64,000 bases of DNA from positions 7,688,001 through 7,752,000 of the forward strand of contig BJHW01000001.1 in assembly GCA_005405945.1 (NCBI GenBank). Direction: 5' to 3'. This stretch comes from Streptomyces violaceusniger. GTDB lineage: Bacteria; Actinomycetota; Actinomycetes; Streptomycetales; Streptomycetaceae. Made by a program: the position numbers and the translations under genes. How positions within the stretch are numbered: position 1 is the stretch's first letter; the number at the start of each line of letters is the position of its first letter. Below the pieces are notes generated by a model. The model did not search any database, was not told the DNA's origin, and saw nothing but the letters and a program-made list of their open reading frames with translations. This document shows, one piece after another, positions 20,209 to 27,811 of this stretch.

Positions 20209-20695
20209 CTTGCTGGCCGACTGCCGTAAGTCAGCCGTACACCTGGAGATGCGCGACACGTACGCGGTCGACTACGAATCCGGAGACTTCCGCAGGTGGC
20301 GGGAAACCGGAAAGTGGGACAACCCCGAATACTGGAAGCCGTGGAAGGAGCTCGTATCCGAGGCAGTCGGACGGGGTGTGATCATGCGACGGGCTCGGAT
20401 TATTTCGGAGCCGGTGAGTGAATACATCCGATTCGAGTACTCGGGCACGATCCACAACATCGAGGCAGGCGAGCTGGTGCGTTGGTTGCCTCGAAGGCAG
20501 GCTTCGGATCTAGCTCTGCCCGGAAATGACTTCTGGGTGTTCGATGACCAGTTGGTTGAGTTCAACCATTTCACTGGCGATGGGGCCTCTGCCGGTCCGT
20601 CGCTCAGTGATGACCCGGATGTCGTGAAGCTTTGCTCCGCTGCTTTCGAGTCGGTGTGGCAACGTGCTACGCCACATGGGGAGTTCAAGGTCTGA
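20180..20695 (+). CDS. DUF6879 family protein
   Basis: 171 residues. Family marks: ADLLADCRKSAVHLEMRDTYAVD, FRRWRETGKWDNPEYWKPW, GVIMRRARIISEPVSEYIRFEYS, RWLPRRQASDLALPGNDFWVFDDQLVEFNHFTGDG. Function unknown; in actinomycetes these genes sit next to XRE regulators, as here. Overlaps the preceding small gene and is overlapped by the following XRE reading frame, giving a tight three-gene unit. GC is visibly lower than the glg region, consistent with accessory DNA. Confidence 0.85.
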   Translation: MSQKVPPFADLLADCRKSAVHLEMRDTYAVDYESGDFRRWRETGKWDNPEYWKPWKELVSEAVGRGVIMRRARIISEPVSEYIRFEYSGTIHNIEAGELVRWLPRRQASDLALPGNDFWVFDDQLVEFNHFTGDGASAGPSLSDDPDVVKLCSAAFESVWQRATPHGEFKV

Positions 20696-21569
20696 ACTGC
20701 ATACGCGAGTCGACCAACTCATGCCCGCGTCTCCGTCCTCAAGCGCTCAAAGAGCACGCGCAGCCGTTGCGGCTCGCCTGCGTGAGATCCGTCAGGACGC
20801 TGGCCTCACAGGGCGTGAGTTGGCTGCGTTGTGCGGCTGGCATCCAGCGAAGAACTCGCGTATCGAGAACGGGAAAGCAGCTGTCTCCGATGCGGATATT
20901 CGGGTTTGGTGCACTGCCTGTGGAGCAGATGATCAAGCCCTCGATCTCATAGCGGCCTCCCGTACAGCCGATCAGATGTACGTTGCGTGGAAGCGGCTGC
21001 ACCGTACGGGACTCCGCCGCCTCCAGGAATCCTATGTGCCTTTGTTCGAGCGCACGCACAGGTTCCGTATCTACTGCTCCCGAGTGGTGCCCGGTTTTAT
21101 CCAGACGGAGGAGTACGCGACTGCACTTCTGACGAGAATTGCGGACTTCCGGCAGGCACCCAACGACGTGTCTGACGCCGTGCAGGCTCGTTTGGATCGC
21201 TCTCGCATTATCCATGAAGGTGATCACCGTTTTGCCCTGCTGGTCGAGGAGGACGTGCTCTATTACCGGTTCGGCACCCCGTCTGAGATGGTCGAGCAGC
21301 TTGCGTACCTTCTAGCTGTGATGGCTCTTCCCTCCGTGTCTCTCGGAGTTATCCCGCGTACCGCCCCCCGTCTCATGTGGCCCCTGGAAACGTTCAGCAT
21401 GTTTGATGATGTCCAGGTTGAAGTGGAACTGCTGACCGCTCAGGTGAACGTCACGCAACCAAGTGAAATCGCCATGTACGGACGAGCGTTCAGCGAGCTC
21501 GCTTCGATGGCTGTCTACGGTTCGAACGCCAGAGCGCTCATTGCTGAGGCTCTCGACTCTCTCGGGTAG
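20664..21569 (+). CDS. XRE-family HTH regulator with DUF5753 domain
   Basis: HTH (ARAAVAARLREIRQDAGLTGRELAALCGWHPAKNSRIENGKAAVS) followed by DUF5753 (YVPLFERTHRFRIYCSRVVPGFIQTEEYATALL ... FALLVEEDVLYYRFGTPSEMVEQLAYLLAVM). The longest frame is 301 residues. The first 19 residues overlap the DUF6879 gene and ATG 20721 (MPASPSSSAQRARAAV) is an equally good start; neither has a clear ribosome site, which fits coupling to the upstream gene. Probably controls this DUF6879 unit. No DUF397 partner follows. Confidence 0.88.
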   Translation: MLRHMGSSRSELHTRVDQLMPASPSSSAQRARAAVAARLREIRQDAGLTGRELAALCGWHPAKNSRIENGKAAVSDADIRVWCTACGADDQALDLIAASRTADQMYVAWKRLHRTGLRRLQESYVPLFERTHRFRIYCSRVVPGFIQTEEYATALLTRIADFRQAPNDVSDAVQARLDRSRIIHEGDHRFALLVEEDVLYYRFGTPSEMVEQLAYLLAVMALPSVSLGVIPRTAPRLMWPLETFSMFDDVQVEVELLTAQVNVTQPSEIAMYGRAFSELASMAVYGSNARALIAEALDSLG

Positions 21570-21656
21570 CCACCGCAATCATCCGCAATCTCGTTGTTGT
21601 CGTCCGTGCGCCCTCCGTAACGTCTCCCGCACTGAACACCTGCGGGAGTGCAGCCG

Positions 21657-21968
21657 ATGAAAATCACTGAAGAGGCCATCGACGCCATGCGTTCCGAGCG
21701 TCACCGAGCGGCCGGAGAAGATGCGAGAGCAGTCGCTGAACTGCTCCGAGAGGCAGTGGGTCGTCTCGGCTTCACACCGGACGTAGCCATGCCCCACGGC
21801 GAAAAGGGCGACGCCCTGTTCTGGCCGGTTCTGCGGGGAGAGGTGACGGTCTCGGGTCATCTCATGGTCGCCCTCGGCCGTATTCCGCTCGACAGCGCGA
21901 ACCGGCTCGCGGAAATCCTCATGCGCGCCGCTCTGGAGGAGCAGACCAAGAAGGCCACCACTCGGTGA
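21657..21968 (+). CDS. small helical protein of unknown function
   Basis: 103 residues from ATG 21657 (GGGAG eight bases upstream). MKITEEAIDAMRSERHRAAGEDARAVAELLREAVGRLGF ... GHLMVALGRIPLDSANRLAEILMRAALEEQ is largely alpha-helical with no recognised motif. It precedes a 37-residue ORF by 129 bases, and the two end at a shared hairpin (22229-22255), so they are probably one transcript. Confidence 0.7.
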   Translation: MKITEEAIDAMRSERHRAAGEDARAVAELLREAVGRLGFTPDVAMPHGEKGDALFWPVLRGEVTVSGHLMVALGRIPLDSANRLAEILMRAALEEQTKKATTR

Positions 21969-22097
21969 GCCGTCTCTGAGACCCCCGTCCCGGCTGGACC
22001 GGAGCCCTGGCAGGTCGAGCCCAGCGCGGAACGGGTGCATGTGCACGACGGCGCGAGGAAGGCCCCCGCGTCAACAGCACCGAAGGGAATCATCTCG

Positions 22098-22211
22098 ATG
22101 CGCTTACGCGGATTCAAGGCCATTGTCCGCCAAGACCCCGAGGACGACGGGCCGACAGAGGGCGGACAGCAAGGCGGATGTGGCGACGGTGATGGCTGCG
22201 GCCGGCAGTAG
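22098..22211 (+). CDS. 37-residue Gly/Cys/Asp-rich peptide (candidate small protein or precursor peptide)
   Basis: ATG 22098 to TAG 22209-22211. A basic N-terminus (MRLRGFKAIVRQDPEDDG) is followed by a tail EGGQQGGCGDGDGCGRQ with two cysteines. GAAGGG lies about 11 bases upstream, a little far. A strong terminator hairpin starts 17 bases after the stop, which supports a real transcript end here. The leader plus low-complexity Gly/Cys tail layout recalls precursor peptides, but no modifying enzyme is recognisable nearby. Confidence 0.45.
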   Translation: MRLRGFKAIVRQDPEDDGPTEGGQQGGCGDGDGCGRQ

Positions 22212-22228
22212 GTATGTGCTGTAGACGG

Positions 22229-22255
22229 GCGGCCCTCACCCAGTGTGAGGGCCGC
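22229..22255. terminator. hairpin terminator
   Basis: Perfect 11-bp stem GCGGCCCTCAC / GTGAGGGCCGC with a five-base loop, just after the 37-residue ORF. Confidence 0.8.
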
Positions 22256-22276
22256 TCTCACTGAGAGAGCGAGTCC

Positions 22277-22693
22277 ATGCACCATCACGGCTACACCTGG
22301 CTCGGATCCGCGCATGAATTACTCAAGGACGGCCCGCGCCGCCCCCTGCATCCGGAGTTCAGATCCAGCAAGGTCATGCCCCTGGAATGTGCTCACTGGC
22401 TGCTCAAACCGGCGTCCTTCATCGTGGGGACGTGGACCGATCCGGGGCAGGCGGCGGAGTGGTTCGGCAGGCAAGCGCGGGATTTCGCGTCATCGTTCGC
22501 TTCGGAACGCGAACGCGATGGTGCCCGTCTCGCCGAGATGACCAGCCGCGCGGTGGAACGGGTAATGAGCGGCGAGGATGTGGTTGGAGGCTGGTACCTC
22601 ACCGGGCAGAGATTTCTCTCCGTGAGTGTGATCGCATGCAGTCCGCACCGCCTGCGTCCGGAGATTGCCTGTCCTGCAGATGCTCCCACCTGA
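22277..22693 (+). CDS. hypothetical protein
   Basis: 138 residues from ATG 22277, starting MHHHGYTWLGSAHELLKDGP. Features: a short aromatic start, PLECAHWLLKPASFIVGTWTDPGQAAEWFGRQARDFASSF, then a charged helix and GGWYLTGQRFLSVSVIACSPHRL. No known domain recognised. The ribosome site is weak (GAGAG). It follows the terminator, so it is a separate transcript. Codon bias agrees with a real gene but the start could be elsewhere. Confidence 0.6.
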   Translation: MHHHGYTWLGSAHELLKDGPRRPLHPEFRSSKVMPLECAHWLLKPASFIVGTWTDPGQAAEWFGRQARDFASSFASERERDGARLAEMTSRAVERVMSGEDVVGGWYLTGQRFLSVSVIACSPHRLRPEIACPADAPT

Positions 22694-22794
22694 CTCCGGG
22701 GGCCATCGTCCGGGTTGTCCGGTTGTGTACTTTCCGTGGCTCAATGCGCCTCGTAGGCTCGCGAGTTGGCTGTCAGCCCGTCGCAGGAGGTGTT

Positions 22795-23007
22795 GTGCGA
22801 GACCAGAAGATGTACTGCTACACCTGTGGAACAGACGAGATGCACCGTCGGCTCACCGCCGATGAGAAGGCTTGGCTCAAGAACCGCACGGGGCGGAAGA
22901 CGGTCGAGGAGTTCTTCATGTGCAAGGCGCCCGGCTGCCGCAATCTGCGGACCGGATTCCAGAAGCGCCCCTTCGATCCCGTCATCCGCCTGCCGGACGA
23001 CCTCTGA
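22795..23007 (+). CDS. small cysteine-motif (zinc-ribbon-like) protein
   Basis: 70 residues from GTG 22795, with AGGAGG four bases upstream. YCYTCGTDEMHRRLTADEKAWLKNRTGRKTVEEFFMCKAPGCRNLRTGF holds two cysteine pairs (CxxC-like YCYTCG and CKAPGC) about 32 residues apart, typical of a small metal-binding ribbon. Ends with RPFDPVIRLPDDL. Function unknown; it lies between the 138-residue protein and the PstS-like gene. Confidence 0.75.
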   Translation: MRDQKMYCYTCGTDEMHRRLTADEKAWLKNRTGRKTVEEFFMCKAPGCRNLRTGFQKRPFDPVIRLPDDL

Positions 23008-23200
23008 CCCCGTGTGAGGTGAACGGCGCCGTGCGGCAGGCGGTTGCCGCGCGGCGCCGTCGTGGTGCTCGCGCCCCCCGCGCACGTGGTGGTTGAACGC
23101 GGGACGAACATTGGATGAGAGGTGGGCCACTTCGGCCACTTGTGCGTTCTCGGAGCGTACATTCGCCCCCCTGAAGCCATTGCATGCACGGGGGGCAATC

Positions 23201-24745
23201 ATGAAGTGGCTGGAGCAGTTGACGGCGCCCGAGAATCTGCTGGCGTTGCTCGGCGTCGTGGTGACGGTCGGGGGGCTGTCGTATGAGCGGCTGATTCCCG
23301 GGCGGAAGCGTATCGGCTATCGCGTGCAGATGGATACGTTGATAGACGACAGCACCCAGGGCGGGCCGATTCATCAGCGGTTGCGGATGCTGGAGAACAC
23401 TCCGGATCTGGCCGGGGCCTCGCTCGTCCTGTTGCGGATTGAGAATGACGGGTTTCGGAGCATTGACGCCGACGACTACATCACGGCGCCGGCGACGAAT
23501 CACCGTGGGCTCACCGCGACCTTTCCCAATCGCACCGTGCGGGACGTGGCGGTGACCGAGCCCAGCCATCCGGATCTGTTGCGGCATCTGCCGCAGCGCG
23601 GGACGCCGGAGAATCCCGGGCTGGTCTGTGCGGGCAATGAGATCTCGCTGCCCCGGGTGCCGCTGAACAAGGGGGATCATTTCAAGCTGCTGGTGCTGCT
23701 GACGGGTGCCGGGACCGATAAGCCGCCGCATGTGGGCGGGCGGATCAAAGAGGGCAGGATCCGCAACAATGAGAAGTTCCGGCGGCCCAGCAATCGCATG
23801 CTCGGGCTCATCGGCAGTCTGCTGGCCATGCTGATCCTCCAGTCGTTCGGTATGCCGCTGTGGCGGGACGATCCGCTGCCGCGCGGCTGTGCCGCGGGGA
23901 ATCTGACGATCGTCGGCTCGACCGCGTTCAAGCCGGTGGCGCAGGACGCGGCGAAGGCGTATCAGGACGACTGCCGGGATGCCCACGTCACCGTGGAGAC
24001 GCAGGGCAGTGGGCGCGGTACGAAGACGCTGATCGATGCCGGGGAGGCGGCGAAGGGCGGGTTCCCGTCGTATCTGGCCTTCTCCGACGGCCCGGACGGA
24101 GACGGGAACCCCAAGCTCAAACAGCATCTGGTGGCGCTGTCCGTCTTCAGCGTGGTGGTGAACAAGGCCGTCGGGATCTCGGATCTCTCGCTGGAGGATG
24201 TCCGAGCCCTCTATTCGGGCCGGATCACCAACTGGAACCAGCTGCCCGGCGGGCCCGATCTGCCGGTGCGGCTGGTGAGCCGGGACGCGAAATCCGGGAC
24301 CCGCGGGGTGTTCGAAAGCCGGGTGCTGGGGCGTAACGAGATCTCGCGGACGTCCGACAACTGCCGGAACCCGAAATTCCCCACCGACACGGTCGTCCGC
24401 TGTGAACTCGACAGCACCGGCGAGGTGTTGAAGACGGTGGCGAACACACCCGGCGCGATCGGCTACGCCGAATTGCACTCCGCCGAGGAGAGCGCGCGGA
24501 AGGGGGACCTCCATCTGGTGGCCCTCGCTCACCGCAAGCCGTCCATCGGCGCGGTGCGGGAGCGGACCTACCCCTTCTGGGAGCCGGAGTACGCGTACAC
24601 CTACACCGCGCCGCCCGCGAACTCCCTGACCTCGAAGTTCCTCGACTATCTGGCCGGGGACACCGGTCGGAACCTCATCGAGAAACACGGCCATCTGCCC
24701 TGCGCCGTACCGGAGAACCAGCGGGCGTGCCAGCTGCCGAAGTAG
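23201..24745 (+). CDS. membrane-anchored protein with PstS-like periplasmic-binding domain
   Basis: 514 residues from ATG 23201 (GGGGG five bases upstream). TM1 near residues 12-30 (LLALLGVVVTVGGLSYERL) is followed by a domain of about 190 residues (RKRIGYRVQMDTLIDDS ... NKGDHFKLLVLLTGAGTDKP), then TM2 near 215-235 (LGLIGSLLAMLILQSFGMPLW). The rest is a type-2 binding domain: GNLTIVGSTAFKPVAQDAAKAYQ, DLSLEDVRALYSGRITNWNQLPGG, VRLVSRDAKSGTRGVFESRVLG, TPGAIGYAELHSAE. These match phosphate-binding PstS, yet there is no lipoprotein signal and no pst transporter nearby. It may sense rather than import its ligand. Convergent with the epoxide hydrolase. Confidence 0.85.
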   Translation: MKWLEQLTAPENLLALLGVVVTVGGLSYERLIPGRKRIGYRVQMDTLIDDSTQGGPIHQRLRMLENTPDLAGASLVLLRIENDGFRSIDADDYITAPATNHRGLTATFPNRTVRDVAVTEPSHPDLLRHLPQRGTPENPGLVCAGNEISLPRVPLNKGDHFKLLVLLTGAGTDKPPHVGGRIKEGRIRNNEKFRRPSNRMLGLIGSLLAMLILQSFGMPLWRDDPLPRGCAAGNLTIVGSTAFKPVAQDAAKAYQDDCRDAHVTVETQGSGRGTKTLIDAGEAAKGGFPSYLAFSDGPDGDGNPKLKQHLVALSVFSVVVNKAVGISDLSLEDVRALYSGRITNWNQLPGGPDLPVRLVSRDAKSGTRGVFESRVLGRNEISRTSDNCRNPKFPTDTVVRCELDSTGEVLKTVANTPGAIGYAELHSAEESARKGDLHLVALAHRKPSIGAVRERTYPFWEPEYAYTYTAPPANSLTSKFLDYLAGDTGRNLIEKHGHLPCAVPENQRACQLPK

Positions 24746-24752
24746 CGCGCGG

Positions 24753-25871
24753 CTACCGGCCGGGGTTCGCCAGCCCCACCGCCGTCCGAACCCCGGCCAC
24801 GTACTCGGACGGACACTCCCATGCCGCGAAGTGACCGCCGGTCGGCTCGTCGGTCCAGGAACGGACGTCGAAGAAGCGTGCCGTGAACTCCCGGGGAGCG
24901 TTGACGAGGTCCTTCGGGAAGATCGTGAACGCCGTGGGGACATCGATGCGCCCGGGTGGTTTCGGCCCGCTCTCGGCGTAGGGCGTGAAGGAGGTGCCGA
25001 TCGCGCCGCTGACCCAGTACGCGGTGATCCAGGTGAGCAGCTCGTCCCGGGTGAAGACGGATTCCACGTCGCCGCCGCAGTCGGTCCACGTGCGCAGCTT
25101 CTCCAGGATCCAGGCGGCGAGGCCCGCGGGCGAGTCGCCGAGCGCGACCGCCAGCGTATGCGGCTTGGTCGACTGCTGGTGCATATAACCGCCCTCGGTC
25201 GCCTGCCAGTGGTGGCCGTGCCGGACGTAGGCCCGCTCGGCGTCGGACAGGTCCTGCGGCGGGTTCACCAGGAAGCGGAGCTGGGACACATCGGTCAGGT
25301 GAAGGGCGGCGACGCGGTCGGGGTGAGCGGCGGCCAACGCTTCGGCGACATCGCAGCCCACGTCACCGGCGGAGACGACGTAGCGTTCGTAGCCGAGCGC
25401 GGACACCGCGTTCGCGACCGCTTCGGCCATGTCCGGGGGCGCCATACCGCGGCCGGTCACCGGCGCGGCGAACGGGAAGCCGGGCAGGGCCGGGACGATG
25501 AGATGGAGGTCGGACAGCAGGGGCCAGACCTTCTCGAACCGCAGGATCGAGTCGGGCCACCCGTGCAGGAGCACCACCGCGGTGGCGTCGGGCTTGGCCG
25601 CTCGCAGGTGGACCGCCCGCATCGGTGTCCTCCCGCCGGTCAGGGCCCAGGACAGGCCGCGGATCCGGGATTCGTGCCGGCGCCAGTCGTAGTGGTCGGC
25701 CCAATAGGGGATCAGATCGGCGAGGTAGTCGCCGTCGACGCCGCGCGCCCATCCGAAACCGGCGGGGACGTCAACCCGCCGGTAGCCACGCAGCCGTGTG
25801 CGCAGGTCGTCGAGCACCGGCTGCTCGACGGCGGGCGGAGCCGTCTCGGTGCTGGTCGTGTGCGATGCCAT
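24753..25871 (-). CDS. epoxide hydrolase (EHN domain, alpha/beta hydrolase)
   Basis: 372 residues. N-terminal EHN region (LDDLRTRLRGYRRVDVPAGFGWARGVDGDYLADLIPYWADHYDWRRHESRI), oxyanion motif LLHGWPDSILRFEKVWPLL, nucleophile Asp in VSAGDVGCDVAEALA, and catalytic His in PTGGHFAAWECP. Opens epoxides to diols through an ester intermediate; natural substrate unknown. The ATG has AGGAGACTC upstream. Monocistronic; it converges on the PstS-like gene with seven bases between stops. Confidence 0.93.
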   Translation of the reverse strand: MASHTTSTETAPPAVEQPVLDDLRTRLRGYRRVDVPAGFGWARGVDGDYLADLIPYWADHYDWRRHESRIRGLSWALTGGRTPMRAVHLRAAKPDATAVVLLHGWPDSILRFEKVWPLLSDLHLIVPALPGFPFAAPVTGRGMAPPDMAEAVANAVSALGYERYVVSAGDVGCDVAEALAAAHPDRVAALHLTDVSQLRFLVNPPQDLSDAERAYVRHGHHWQATEGGYMHQQSTKPHTLAVALGDSPAGLAAWILEKLRTWTDCGGDVESVFTRDELLTWITAYWVSGAIGTSFTPYAESGPKPPGRIDVPTAFTIFPKDLVNAPREFTARFFDVRSWTDEPTGGHFAAWECPSEYVAGVRTAVGLANPGR

Positions 25872-25954
25872 CGAGTCTCCTCGTGCCGGTCGGATGCGTC
25901 ACCACGACACCACCTAACCCGTACGAGCACATCCCACACGGCCGGAAGGCCAGG

Positions 25955-25980
25955 CCGGGCGGGCCCGGAGGCCCGCCCGG
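25955..25980. terminator. hairpin terminator of first M4 protease
   Basis: Stem of 10 bp (CCGGGCGGGC / GCCCGCCCGG), loop CCGGAG, lying seven bases past the stop of the protease on the minus strand. Confidence 0.75.
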
Positions 25981-25987
25981 AGGGGGC

Positions 25988-27667
25988 TCACTTGACGTTC
26001 ACGCCGCCCCAGGCGTTGTCGACCGCCTTGTACTCGGCGCTGGTCGCGCCGTACAGCGCCTTCGCGGCCTTGAGGGTCGCGGTGCGGGCCTTGGCGTAGT
26101 TGGTGGTCGAGGTCATGTACGTGGTCAGGGCCTTGTACCAGATCTTCTCGGCCTTGGCGCGGCCGATGCCCTTGACGGTGCGGCCGTCCTTGGTCGGGCT
26201 GTTGTAGGTCACCCCGCCGATGACCTTGCGGCCGCTGCCCTCGGACAGCAGGTAGAAGAAGTGGTTGGCGATACCGGAGGTGAAGTGCGGGTCGTCGTCG
26301 CCCACACCGCTCTTCCAGTAGTCGTAGGACAGGCCGTCCTTGCTGGGCTTGTCCATGTAGCGCAGCGGGGTGCCGTCGCCGTTGATGTCGATCTTCTCGC
26401 CGATGAGGTAGTCGCCGGGGTCCTTGGCGTTCTTGGCGTACCACTCCACGGCGGTGCCGAAGATGTCGGAGGTGGCCTCGTTGAGCCCGCCGGACTCGCC
26501 GCTGTACTCGAGGTTGGCGGTGGCCGAGGTCAGCCCGTGGCTCATCTCGTGGCCCGCGACGTCGAGCGAGGTCAGCGGCTTCTTGTTGCCCGCGCCGTCG
26601 CCGTAGGTCATGCAGAAGCAGGCGTCGTCCCAGAAGGCGTTCTCGTACGCGTCGCCGAAGTGGACGCGGGAGTACGCGGCCTTGCCGTTGCCCTTGATGC
26701 CGTTCCGGCCGAGGACCTTCTTGTAGTAGTCCCAGGTCATCGCGGCGCCGTAGTGGGCGTCCACGGCGGCGGTCTGCGCGATGGTGGGCTTGCCGTTGCC
26801 CCAGACGTTGTCGGCGTCGTAGAAGGCCGACCCCTTCTTGGTGTCGTCCCACGAGTGCTTGAGGTTGTACGTCTGGTGACCGCCGCGCGCGGTGTCCTTC
26901 AGCAGCCACTGGCTGCCGCTCTTGACCGAGCCGACGGTGACCTTGCCGTTGTGCTGGCCGGTGCCGGTGCCGTTCTCGACGGCCTGGAACTCGTAGAGCT
27001 TCCTGCCGGAGTCGGCGTCGGTGATGACGTGCAGCTTGCTGGGCGTACCGTCCTTCTGCACCCCGTTGACGACCGTCTCGTACGCGAGGGTGGGCTTGCC
27101 GGTGGCGGCCCAGATCACCTTGCGCGCGGTCTCGGCGCCCGACTTCTTGTCGCCCGCGGCCCGCGCGGCGCTCAGCGCGGACCGCTCGGCGCCGGAGGGG
27201 GCGATGGCGGCGCTGGTGTCGCCGACCTTGATGTCGGCGTCGGTCGCCTTGTCGACACCCTGGGAGGCGCCGCTCGCGGACTCATGGACGACCAGATCGC
27301 CGCCGAGGACCGGCAGTCCGGCGTAGGTGCGCTCGTAGCGGGTGTGGGTGGTGCCGTCAGCATCCTTGACGACGTCCCTGACGACCAGCTTCTCCTTGGC
27401 CCCGAGCCTCAGCGACTTCGCGGTGGAGACCGCGGTGGAGCCCGCCTCCCGCAGTAGCTCGGCGCGGACCGAGGGGGAGAGCGAGACGGCGGTGGCACCC
27501 GAGCGGGTGGCCGAAGGAGCCGAAGAAGCGGCCGCGTTCGCGGTTCCGGCGGTGGCGCCGGCGGCGAGCAGGGAGGCGGCCAGGGTCGCCGCTCCGGCGG
27601 CGAGGGCGGTACGCGAGCGTCTGAGACGGGATATGCCGGATATGGCTGACGTCGAACGTGAATCCAC
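25988..27667 (-). CDS. secreted neutral zinc metalloprotease (M4, thermolysin-like), copy 1
   Basis: 559 residues from GTG 27667 (GGAG six bases upstream; the longer frame to 27721 has no site). Basic start and hydrophobic signal (RLRRSRTALAAGAATLAASLLAAGATAGTANA), an FTP/PepSY propeptide (TRYERTYAGLPVLGGDLVVHESASG), then the peptidase. Zinc site His373-Glu374-x-x-His377 in VAGHEMSHGLT and Glu397 in SGGLNEATSD; FGDAYENAFWDDACFCMTYGDG and HFTSGIANHFFYLLSEGSG are family blocks. Ends at GGVNVK without extra domains. Close paralogue of the next two genes, each with its own terminator. Confidence 0.95.
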   Translation of the reverse strand: MDSRSTSAISGISRLRRSRTALAAGAATLAASLLAAGATAGTANAAASSAPSATRSGATAVSLSPSVRAELLREAGSTAVSTAKSLRLGAKEKLVVRDVVKDADGTTHTRYERTYAGLPVLGGDLVVHESASGASQGVDKATDADIKVGDTSAAIAPSGAERSALSAARAAGDKKSGAETARKVIWAATGKPTLAYETVVNGVQKDGTPSKLHVITDADSGRKLYEFQAVENGTGTGQHNGKVTVGSVKSGSQWLLKDTARGGHQTYNLKHSWDDTKKGSAFYDADNVWGNGKPTIAQTAAVDAHYGAAMTWDYYKKVLGRNGIKGNGKAAYSRVHFGDAYENAFWDDACFCMTYGDGAGNKKPLTSLDVAGHEMSHGLTSATANLEYSGESGGLNEATSDIFGTAVEWYAKNAKDPGDYLIGEKIDINGDGTPLRYMDKPSKDGLSYDYWKSGVGDDDPHFTSGIANHFFYLLSEGSGRKVIGGVTYNSPTKDGRTVKGIGRAKAEKIWYKALTTYMTSTTNYAKARTATLKAAKALYGATSAEYKAVDNAWGGVNVK

Positions 27668-27750
27668 GCGTATCTCCAGTTGTGATGGGGAGTTGGGCGA
27701 AGCTTCCGCCCAACACGACAAAGATGTCGCTTTGCCGTGGATAAAACATA

Positions 27751-27782
27751 CCGGTGCCCGGGGCCTCGGCCCCGGGCACCGG
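27751..27782. terminator. hairpin terminator of second M4 protease
   Basis: 13-bp perfect stem (CCGGTGCCCGGGG and its complement) with a six-base loop, between copies 1 and 2 on the minus strand. Confidence 0.85.
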
Positions 27783-27811
27783 CAGAGTGTCGTGCGGTAA
27801 CTCAGGTGGTT

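Noticed and set aside
22387..22700. N-terminal part of the 206-codon frame ending at 23007
   Set aside because: It overlaps the 138-residue gene in another frame; GTG 22795 with AGGAGG is the convincing start.
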